From an uncultured Burkholderiales bacterium (lineage in GTDB: Bacteria > Pseudomonadota > Gammaproteobacteria > Burkholderiales > Burkholderiaceae_C): 5,019 nt of DNA. The first letter of the stretch is position 1. Each line of letters opens with the position of its first letter. A program made the translations under genes and the position numbers. Where the stretch lies: assembly GCA_903953985.1 (NCBI GenBank), contig CAJBLW010000186.1, positions 1 to 5,019 of the forward strand, given 5' to 3'. This document shows positions 1-5,019 of the stretch, piece after piece. The notes beneath the pieces are model-generated. The model did not search any database. It saw nothing but the letters and a program-made list of their open reading frames with translations, and was not told where the DNA came from.

Positions 1-590
1 CACAAAACCCGGGCACAGAAGACGCCCTCAATCCGGCTTGGGTCTGCGCCCAAATTGGCTTGCATCTGCTCCCTGATGACGTCGTCATCAACGAAGCCAT
101 CCGCAATTCGCCTGCGGTGCTGCAGCAAATACCTCGCACCCGCCCCATGAGTTTCCTCGGGGGCGCTGGCGGTGGCCTGGGCTACAGCGCTGGCATGGCG
201 TTGGGTGTCAAGTTGGCCCGACCCAATGACCGGGTGGTGCACATCGAAGGCGATGGCGGTTTCCATTTTTCGACCCCCACTTCCGTTTATGCCGTGGCGC
301 AAGCGCAAGGCCTGCCCATCTTCACGGTGGTGCTGGACAACGGTGGCTGGCAGGCCGTTAAAGAAGCCGTGCTTCGCGTGCACCCTGACGGGCCTGCAGC
401 CCTGGCGGGCGAATTTCAGGCCCGCCTGCAAGGCAAAAAGCGCCAGTTTGAACAAGTGGCCCAGGCCTTTGGTGCGCACGGCGAACGCGTCACCCGCGCC
501 GAAGACTTGCCTGCGGCCATCACCCGCTGTCTGCAGGCGTTGGATGCAGGCCGTGCCGCTTTGCTGGTGGCTTGCGTCGCCAAAATTTGA
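1..590 (+). CDS. TPP-dependent enzyme, acetolactate synthase/benzoylformate decarboxylase-like (C-terminal part)
   Basis: This is the C-terminal TPP-binding domain of a thiamine pyrophosphate-dependent enzyme that would cleave or decarboxylate a 2-keto acid (or join two such acids) in the cytoplasm. The reading frame is open to the left edge, with the first whole codon at base 3, so the TTG at base 60 is an internal Leu and not the start. About 195 codons are present. The family is usually 540-600 residues, so the N-terminal PYR domain with the catalytic Glu and the central domain lie outside the window. Visible are a Gly-rich stretch (GGAGGGLGYSAGMALG) and the TPP/Mg motif GDG at bases 249-257, followed 27 residues later by Asn in LDNGGW (bases 333-350). 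The usual NN pair is DN here. The HPDG segment after it recalls uncharacterised 'TPP-requiring protein' members more than housekeeping IlvB, from memory only. The stop is TGA at 588-590, and the next gene starts 31 bases on. The exact substrate cannot be told. Confidence 0.9.
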   Translation, partial: QNPGTEDALNPAWVCAQIGLHLLPDDVVINEAIRNSPAVLQQIPRTRPMSFLGGAGGGLGYSAGMALGVKLARPNDRVVHIEGDGGFHFSTPTSVYAVAQAQGLPIFTVVLDNGGWQAVKEAVLRVHPDGPAALAGEFQARLQGKKRQFEQVAQAFGAHGERVTRAEDLPAAITRCLQALDAGRAALLVACVAKI

Positions 591-609
591 TTTCCATCCC
601 CCATAAATC

Positions 610-614
610 AGGAG
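610..614 (+). promoter_or_regulatory. Ribosome binding site of the Bug-family protein gene
   Basis: AGGAG lies 7 bases before the ATG at 622 and is a near-perfect Shine-Dalgarno core. It fixes the start of the binding-protein gene. It is the only strong ribosome binding site in the plus-strand cluster; the two genes that follow have just weak purine runs (AAGG at 1612-1615, GAAAG at 2801-2805) and appear to rely on coupled translation. The 31-base gap around it (591-621) shows no recognisable -35/-10 promoter and no intrinsic terminator. Confidence 0.8.
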
Positions 615-621
615 ACACACC

Positions 622-1623
622 ATGACCACTCGCCCCACATACCTCGCACGCCGCAAATTGGTGGCCACCGCCGCTTTGTCGTTGGCCGCATCTTTGGCCA
701 CATTGGCCCCGGCCCAGTCCTGGGCGCAAGCGGCCTGGCCCAGCAAGGCCGTGCGCATTGTGGTGCCTTACGCGCCGGGCGGTGCCAACGACATCCTGGC
801 CCGCGTGGTCGCAGAAAAATTGGCCCCTGTTTTGGGCCAACCGGTGCTGGTGGAGAACAAACCCGGCGCGGGTGCCGCCGTGGGTACCGAATTTGTGGTC
901 AAAGCCGCGCCCGATGGCTATACCCTGCTCATGGCCGCGAGTGGCCCCATCGTGTTCAACCCGGCGCTGGTGGCCAAGCTGGCTTACAACCCCATCACCG
1001 ACCTGGTGCCTATTTCTTTGGCGGGTTCGTTCCCCATGATCCTGGCCGTCAACGAAGCCTCGCCTGCCAAAACCTTCAACGAGTTGGTCGCCTTGTCCAA
1101 AGCCAACGCGGACAAGACGAACTATTCCTACCCCTCGGCCTCCTTTCAGTTGGTGATGGAATTGGTCAAAGCCAAGTCGGGCCTGAAAGCCCTGAACGTG
1201 CCCTACCAGGGTAGTGCTCCCTCCATCAACGCGGTGCTGACGCAAGAAGTGCAAATGACCCTGATCGATTCGGGCCCCATCGCTGCACTGGTCAAGTCGG
1301 GCAAGTTGCGAGCCTTGGCCGTCACATCCGAGCAACGCCTGGCCAGCTACCCGCAAGTGCCCACGCTCAAAGAGCAGGGCATCGATTTGGCGGTGAACTT
1401 CTGGAGCGGTTTGCTGGCCCCGGCGGGTACGCCTGCGCCCATCGTCAAGCGCTTGCAAGAAGAGATGGCCCGCATCATGGCTTTGCCTGACGTGGTCGAG
1501 CGCATGGCCAAGCTGGACATCCGTCCCGTGGGCAGCAGCAGTGCAGACTTTGCCAAAACCATTGCCACCGAAATCCCTCTGTGGACCCAGGTCGCCAAAG
1601 ACAACAACATCAAGGCGCAATGA
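622..1623 (+). CDS. Bug/TctC-family tripartite tricarboxylate transporter substrate-binding protein
   Basis: This is a complete 333-residue periplasmic solute-binding protein, the usual length for Bug proteins, which capture carboxylates for TctA/TctB-type transporters or act as orphan sensors. The N-terminus is an export signal: basic residues including a twin arginine (RRK, 10-12), a hydrophobic Ala/Leu stretch (13-31) and a likely cleavage site after SWAQA (residue 37). Family marks follow in order: VPYAPGG (48-54), NKPGAG (79-84), PDGYT (97-101), VPYQGS (193-198), KSGKLRALAVT (225-235), VPTLKE (246-251) and PAGTP (267-271). The ATG at 622 is supported by AGGAG seven bases upstream and by the signal peptide starting there. 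The stop overlaps the next gene's ATG (ATGA), which ties transport to the two flavin hydroxylases downstream. The ligand is unknown; an aromatic or other organic acid is inferred from context, by analogy with the terephthalate-binding TphC of Comamonas. No tctA/tctB lies in the window. Confidence 0.94.
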   Translation: MTTRPTYLARRKLVATAALSLAASLATLAPAQSWAQAAWPSKAVRIVVPYAPGGANDILARVVAEKLAPVLGQPVLVENKPGAGAAVGTEFVVKAAPDGYTLLMAASGPIVFNPALVAKLAYNPITDLVPISLAGSFPMILAVNEASPAKTFNELVALSKANADKTNYSYPSASFQLVMELVKAKSGLKALNVPYQGSAPSINAVLTQEVQMTLIDSGPIAALVKSGKLRALAVTSEQRLASYPQVPTLKEQGIDLAVNFWSGLLAPAGTPAPIVKRLQEEMARIMALPDVVERMAKLDIRPVGSSSADFAKTIATEIPLWTQVAKDNNIKAQ

Positions 1624-2816
1624 GCACATCCCAGCGCATCGCCATTGCCGGGGCGGGCATTGCTGGTCTGACCACCGCCCTGGCCTTGCTGCAGCAAGGT
1701 TTCAAGGTCGATGTGTTCGAGCAAGCCCCGCAATTGGGTGAGCTGGGTGCAGGCTTGCAAATTTCGCCCAACGGCTCTCGCGTCTTGCTGTCGCTGGGTC
1801 TGGGTGAGGCCTTGCAAAGCGTTGTCAGCCCAGCGCGGGGCAAGGAAATCCGGATGTGGAACACCGGCCAGCGCTGGAAGCTGTTCGACCTGGGGGACGA
1901 TTGCCTTGCGCGTTTTGGTGCGCCTTACTGGATGGTGCACCGGGGCGATTTGCACCGGGTCTTGCTGGACGCCTTCGAGGCCCGCTCGGACCGCCCTGTG
2001 CGCTTGAACGCGCGGGTGGTCCAGGCCCGCAGCACCGACGCGGGCGTGTCGTTTGAGTTGAACGACGGCTCGCAGCACAGCGCCCATGCTTTGTTGGCAG
2101 CCGACGGTGTGCATTCGGTTATGCGCGAGCAGTTGCTGGGCGAAGACAAGGCTCAATTCACGGGCTTGCTGGCCTGGCGCGGGCTGGTGCCAGTGGAGTG
2201 CGTGTCTGAACACCTGCGGGCGCAGGTTGGCACCAATTGGGTGGGGCCGGGGGCGCACGTCATCACCTACCCGGTGCGCGGCGGACAGCTGATGAACGTG
2301 GTGGGCATCATTGAGCGCGAAGGCTGGCGCAGCGAATCCTGGACCGAGCGCGGCACCCACGCCGAGTTGCTGCAAGACTTTGGCCTCTGGCATGCCGATG
2401 TGTGCGAGTTGATGTCGGCCATCGAGCAACCCTTCAAATGGGCCTTGCTCGGCCGTGCCCCGCAAACCGGCTGGGCGCAGGGCAACATTTGCCTGCTGGG
2501 CGATGCGGCGCACCCCACCTTGCCGTTTTTGGCGCAGGGGGCCAACATGGCCATCGAAGACGCCGCTGTCATGGCGCGCTGTTTGGCCTTGGATGAGCCG
2601 ACCGAACACGCCTTGGCCCGCTTTGAAAAACTGCGCTGGCAACGCACGGCCGACATCGTCAACCGGTCGCGTGACAACGCCCAGCGGTTTCACAACCCCC
2701 AGCTGTCTGACCCTGCCAAAGCGGTGGACTATGTCAGCAGCGAATGGGAGCCCGAAAAAGTGCGCCGCCGCTACGACTGGATGTTTGAATACGACCCTTT
2801 GAAAGTGCCGCTATGA
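1620..2816 (+). CDS. FAD-dependent monooxygenase, salicylate/3-hydroxybenzoate hydroxylase type
   Basis: This is a 398-residue group A flavoprotein monooxygenase, expected to use NAD(P)H and O2 to hydroxylate an aromatic acid in the cytoplasm. The FAD-binding Rossmann motif GAGIAG is at 11-16, with the ribose-binding Glu at 34 (VFEQ). HRGDLHR (107-113) carries the conserved early Arg, the DG motif ADGVHSVMR is at 161-169, and the GD motif GDAAHP at 294-299 runs into LAQGANMAIEDA. His213 and Tyr217 (HVITY) sit where I recall the catalytic His/Tyr pair of 3-hydroxybenzoate 6-hydroxylase and 6-hydroxynicotinate 3-monooxygenase. Gln47 stands where the latter has His, from memory. The C-terminus (RRRYDWMFEYD) and the length also fit this subgroup. 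ATG 1620 is chosen over GTG 1581 because it overlaps the upstream stop as ATGA and puts the Rossmann strand at residue 6. Salicylate, 3-hydroxybenzoate or a pyridine acid are all possible substrates. Confidence 0.93.
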   Translation: MSTSQRIAIAGAGIAGLTTALALLQQGFKVDVFEQAPQLGELGAGLQISPNGSRVLLSLGLGEALQSVVSPARGKEIRMWNTGQRWKLFDLGDDCLARFGAPYWMVHRGDLHRVLLDAFEARSDRPVRLNARVVQARSTDAGVSFELNDGSQHSAHALLAADGVHSVMREQLLGEDKAQFTGLLAWRGLVPVECVSEHLRAQVGTNWVGPGAHVITYPVRGGQLMNVVGIIEREGWRSESWTERGTHAELLQDFGLWHADVCELMSAIEQPFKWALLGRAPQTGWAQGNICLLGDAAHPTLPFLAQGANMAIEDAAVMARCLALDEPTEHALARFEKLRWQRTADIVNRSRDNAQRFHNPQLSDPAKAVDYVSSEWEPEKVRRRYDWMFEYDPLKVPL

Positions 2817-4486
2817 GTTTGAATGCACCCGTTGTGGTGGTGGGCGCAGGGCCTGTGGGCATGACCTTGGCACTGTGTTTGGCGCGTCGCGGCATTGCCT
2901 GTACCTTGGTCGAGATGCGGCCTGCGGGCGCGCTGCCCGATGTCAAATGCAACCACATCTCCGCCCGCAGCATGGAGCTGTTTCGCGCGCTGGGTGTGTC
3001 CCAAGACCTGCGTGCCGCAGGTCTGCCCGATGATTACCCGCACGATGTGTCGTACCGCACCAGCACCGTGGGGCAAGAAATTGCACGCATCCACATTCCC
3101 GGGCGCAGCACCCGCCTGACAGACCATTCCGGCCCGGACGGCGATTGGCCCACGCCCGAGCCACCGCACCGCATCAACCAGCGCTACATCGAGCCGATTT
3201 TGGCGGGGCATGTGCAAAAGCAAGGCTTGATCACCACCCTGTACCGGCACCAGGTGCTGGACTTTGAACAAGCCGACGGCCAGGTGAACGTGCGCATTCA
3301 AAACCTGGACACGCCCGATGCGCCGCCGCTGCAACTGCAAGCGGCCTATCTGGTGGGCTGCGACGGCGGCCGCTCGGCGGTGCGCAAAGCCATTGGGGCC
3401 CAACTGGTGGGCGACGAGGTGGTGCAGCGCGTGCAAAGCACCTGCATCCGCGCGCCAGGTCTGCTGGCCCGCCTCAAAGCCCCAGCCGCCTGGGCCATGT
3501 TCACCGTCAACCCCCGGCGCAGCGGCAACATCTACGCCATCGACGGCCAAGAGGTCTGGTTGATCCACAACTACCTGCGCGACCACGAAGCCGACTTTGA
3601 CGCGGTGGACCGCGACTGGGCCATCCGCACCATCTTGGGTGTGGGCGAAGATTTTGAATACGAACAGATGAGCCGCGAGGACTGGATCGGCCGCCGCCTG
3701 GTCAGTGACAAGCTGCGCGAAGGCCGCGTGTTTTTGGCCGGAGACGCCGCACACCTGTGGGTGCCTTACGCCGGTTATGGCATGAACGCGGGCCTGGCCG
3801 ATGCGGCCAACCTGGCCTGGCACCTGTCGGCGCAAATCGAAGGCTGGGCTGCGCCCGAAGCTTTGTCGGCCTACGAGAAAGAGCGCCACCCGATCACCGA
3901 ACAGGTCTCGCGCTTTGCCATGAACCATGCGCATGCCATGAGCCAGCGTCGGCGCGAGATTCCTTTGAACTTGGAAGACGACAGCCCAGAGGGGCAGGCC
4001 GCGCGCGAGGCTTTTGGCCAAAACCTGTACGACCTGAACGTGCAGCAATACTGCTGTGCAGGTCTGAACTTTGGCTATTACTACGACCAGTCACCCGTCA
4101 TGGTGTACGACGGCGACAAAGCGCCTGAGTACAGCATGGGCAGCTTCACGGCGTCGACCGTGCCCGGTTGCCGTGCGCCGCATTTTTGGCTGGGCGAGGG
4201 GCAGTCGCTGTACGACGCTCTGGGCCCTGCCTACACCTTGTTGTGTTTGCAGCCGGGACTTGACGAAGCGTTGGAGGCCCTGCAAGCCGCGTCCGAACTC
4301 CAAGGCATGCCGCTGCGGGTGCTGGATGTGTCGGGTGTGAAGGACTTGCCGCCGGAATACCAGCATCCCTTGCTCATGGTGCGCGCCGACGCCCACACCG
4401 TGTGGCGCGGGCATGGGCTGGATGACGCATCAGCCTACGCCTTGGTGGCCACTTTGTGTGGCCGAGTCGGTCTTATTCCAGCTTGA
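2813..4486 (+). CDS. FAD-dependent aromatic hydroxylase, MhpA/TfdB-like (FAD_binding_3)
   Basis: This is a complete 557-residue flavin monooxygenase of the phenol / 3-(3-hydroxyphenyl)propionate hydroxylase group (MhpA is about 554 residues). It would add a hydroxyl group, typically ortho to an existing phenolic OH, using NAD(P)H and O2. Marks are the Rossmann motif GAGPVG (11-16) with Glu34, the SARSMELFRALG segment (50-61), the DG motif CDGGRSAVR (183-191) and the GD motif GDAAH (310-314), followed by GYGMNAGLADAANLAWHL (321-338). GYYYDQSPV (421-429) leads into a C-terminal thioredoxin-like domain from PGCRAPHFWL (451-460) to VRADAHTVWRG (523-533), as in TfdB and MhpA. The ATG overlaps the preceding stop (ATGA), and only a weak GAAAG lies upstream, so translational coupling is likely. 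It is the last plus-strand gene, and its final 14 bases overlap the convergent gene's end. All flavin motifs are intact. The substrate cannot be read from the sequence. Confidence 0.92.
   Translation: MSLNAPVVVVGAGPVGMTLALCLARRGIACTLVEMRPAGALPDVKCNHISARSMELFRALGVSQDLRAAGLPDDYPHDVSYRTSTVGQEIARIHIPGRSTRLTDHSGPDGDWPTPEPPHRINQRYIEPILAGHVQKQGLITTLYRHQVLDFEQADGQVNVRIQNLDTPDAPPLQLQAAYLVGCDGGRSAVRKAIGAQLVGDEVVQRVQSTCIRAPGLLARLKAPAAWAMFTVNPRRSGNIYAIDGQEVWLIHNYLRDHEADFDAVDRDWAIRTILGVGEDFEYEQMSREDWIGRRLVSDKLREGRVFLAGDAAHLWVPYAGYGMNAGLADAANLAWHLSAQIEGWAAPEALSAYEKERHPITEQVSRFAMNHAHAMSQRRREIPLNLEDDSPEGQAAREAFGQNLYDLNVQQYCCAGLNFGYYYDQSPVMVYDGDKAPEYSMGSFTASTVPGCRAPHFWLGEGQSLYDALGPAYTLLCLQPGLDEALEALQAASELQGMPLRVLDVSGVKDLPPEYQHPLLMVRADAHTVWRGHGLDDASAYALVATLCGRVGLIPA
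4447..4463. other. Perfect 6-bp hairpin at the convergent gene ends
   Basis: GGCCAC (4447-4452) and GTGGCC (4458-4463) form a perfect 6-bp GC-rich stem with a 5-base loop. It lies inside the last codons of the MhpA-like hydroxylase and starts 9 bases past the stop of the minus-strand Bug gene. It could slow polymerase or protect the 3' end of the minus-strand transcript. No T-tract follows it on either strand, so it does not qualify as a standard intrinsic terminator, and a stem this short can arise by chance in GC-rich coding sequence. Confidence 0.25.
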
Positions 4487-5019
4487 TGTTGGCCTTCTTG
4501 ATCAGATCGCCAAAGCGCGTGAACTCTTGACGGTTCAGTTGCGCAAATTGCTCGGGCGAGATGCTGCCCGGCTCCCCGCCCAGGCCTTTGAGTTTGGTCT
4601 GGATGTCGGGCATTTTCAGGATTTTGGCCAGCTCGGTTTGCAGGCGCTGCGTGACTTCGGGTGGGGTGCCACTGGTCACGAACATGCCATACCAAGTGCT
4701 CATCTCGAAGCCGCTGACACCGGCCTCGGCCAAAGTCGGCACTTGGGGCAACTCGCTGCTGCGTGTGGCCGTGGTCAGGGCCAGGGGCTTGAATTTGCCC
4801 GCCTTGATCTGGCCCATGGCCGAGGAGGTGGTGTCGAACATGATCTGCACGTTGCCGCCGATGATGTCCAGGTGCGCCTGGCTGCTGCCCCGGTAGGGCA
4901 CATGGATGCTTTTGACGCCCGCTGCCAGGTTGAAGCCCTCGCCTGCGATGTGCTGGGTGCTGCCCACGCCGGACGACGCGTACTTGAACTCGTTGGGCTT
5001 GGCTTTCATCAAGCTCACC
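4473..5019 (-). CDS. Bug/TctC-family substrate-binding protein (C-terminal part, 5' end beyond window)
   Basis: This is the C-terminal 181 codons of a second periplasmic solute-binding protein. The frame is open through the right edge, and the GTG codon at 5016-5018 is only the first complete codon, not a credible start. Bug proteins run to about 320 residues, so some 140-150 residues including the signal peptide are missing. Counting from that codon, the family marks are YASSGVGSTQH (13-23), VPYRGS (40-45), IGGNVQIMFD (53-62), IKAGKFKPLALTT (71-83), LPQVPTLAEAG (90-100) and SGTPP (116-120), with TAA at 4475-4473. It differs clearly from the other Bug protein in the window (VPYRGS against VPYQGS, and a typical YASSG loop where the other has NYSYPS), so it is not a recent tandem copy. 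It lies opposite to the hydroxylase operon and ends inside its last gene, so it belongs to a separate transcript. The ligand is unknown. Confidence 0.93.
   Translation of the reverse strand, partial: VSLMKAKPNEFKYASSGVGSTQHIAGEGFNLAAGVKSIHVPYRGSSQAHLDIIGGNVQIMFDTTSSAMGQIKAGKFKPLALTTATRSSELPQVPTLAEAGVSGFEMSTWYGMFVTSGTPPEVTQRLQTELAKILKMPDIQTKLKGLGGEPGSISPEQFAQLNRQEFTRFGDLIKKANIKLE

Noticed and set aside
60..62. TTG at 60 as the start of a small 176-residue protein
   Set aside because: The same frame is open upstream to the window edge and encodes plausible continuing TPP-enzyme sequence. The codon is an internal Leu of a truncated large gene.
172..606. Plus-strand open frame of 144 codons overlapping the TPP gene
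   Set aside because: It is the +1-shifted frame of the TPP enzyme. Its translation is Trp/Arg/Pro/Cys-rich with no motif, and it has no ribosome binding site.
631..660. Tat export of the Bug protein because of the twin arginine in its signal peptide
   Set aside because: The Arg-Arg at residues 10-11 is preceded by Ala and not Ser or Thr, and is followed by Lys-Leu-Val. This is a poor match to SRRxFLK. An ordinary Sec signal explains it equally well, so no Tat claim is made.
1581..1619. GTG at 1581 as an alternative, 13-residue longer start of the first monooxygenase
   Set aside because: The extra residues (MDPGRQRQQHQGA) are Gln/Gly-rich and overlap the Bug coding sequence. The ATG at 1620 gives the typical flavoprotein N-terminus and the same ATGA overlap seen at the next junction.
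520..1629. Long open frame of 369 codons on the minus strand, opposite the Bug gene
   Set aside because: It lies antisense to a clearly recognised complete Bug protein. Its translation is rich in Gly, His, Gln and Arg with no recognisable motif, which is typical of the reverse frame of GC-biased codons.
1347..2693. Long open frame of 448 codons on the minus strand across the Bug and first monooxygenase genes
   Set aside because: It spans the junction of two well-supported plus-strand genes, shows no domain or conserved motif, and has the composition of a codon-bias shadow.
2771..4048. Open frame of 425 codons on the minus strand inside the MhpA-like gene
   Set aside because: It is antisense to intact FAD, DG and GD motifs of the plus-strand hydroxylase. 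The translation is Val/Gln/His/Ala-rich with no recognisable family.
1..5019. Search for CRISPR arrays, IS ends, tRNA genes, riboswitches, tandem repeats and other non-coding systems
   Set aside because: Nearly every base is inside a recognised protein gene. The only gap is 31 bases, and I saw no regularly spaced repeats, terminal inverted repeats or tRNA-like folds.

Overview
The window looks like a catabolic gene cluster from a Gram-negative betaproteobacterium, most likely Burkholderiales (a Comamonadaceae-like genome). This is inferred from the GC-rich sequence with strong third-position GC bias, from two Bug/TctC-type periplasmic solute-binding proteins (a family greatly expanded in that order), and from their association with flavin-dependent aromatic hydroxylases. 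No rRNA, tRNA, insertion sequence, CRISPR array or phage gene is visible, and nothing suggests recent transfer or gene decay.

Layout. Bases 1-590 (+) hold the C-terminal part of a thiamine pyrophosphate (TPP) dependent enzyme of the acetolactate synthase/benzoylformate decarboxylase type, cut by the left edge. After 31 bases carrying a good ribosome binding site comes a complete Bug-family periplasmic binding protein (622-1623, +). Its stop overlaps the start of a 398-residue FAD monooxygenase of the salicylate / 3-hydroxybenzoate hydroxylase type (1620-2816, +). That stop in turn overlaps the start of a second, 557-residue FAD hydroxylase of the MhpA/TfdB type (2813-4486, +). Both overlaps are ATGA, so the last three plus-strand genes are almost certainly co-transcribed and translationally coupled, and the TPP enzyme probably belongs to the same operon. 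From the right edge a second, different Bug-family protein runs on the minus strand (4473-5019, 5' end outside the window). It converges on the operon and overlaps its last gene by 14 bp.

How the genes may work together. The binding protein would capture an organic, probably aromatic, acid in the periplasm. The two group A flavin monooxygenases would hydroxylate the ring at the expense of NAD(P)H and O2. The TPP enzyme could cleave or decarboxylate a 2-keto acid side chain. The individual protein families are well supported. The substrate and the joint pathway are inference: no ring-cleavage dioxygenase, regulator or TctA/TctB membrane component lies inside the window. Coding sequence covers practically all of it; the only intergenic stretch is 591-621.
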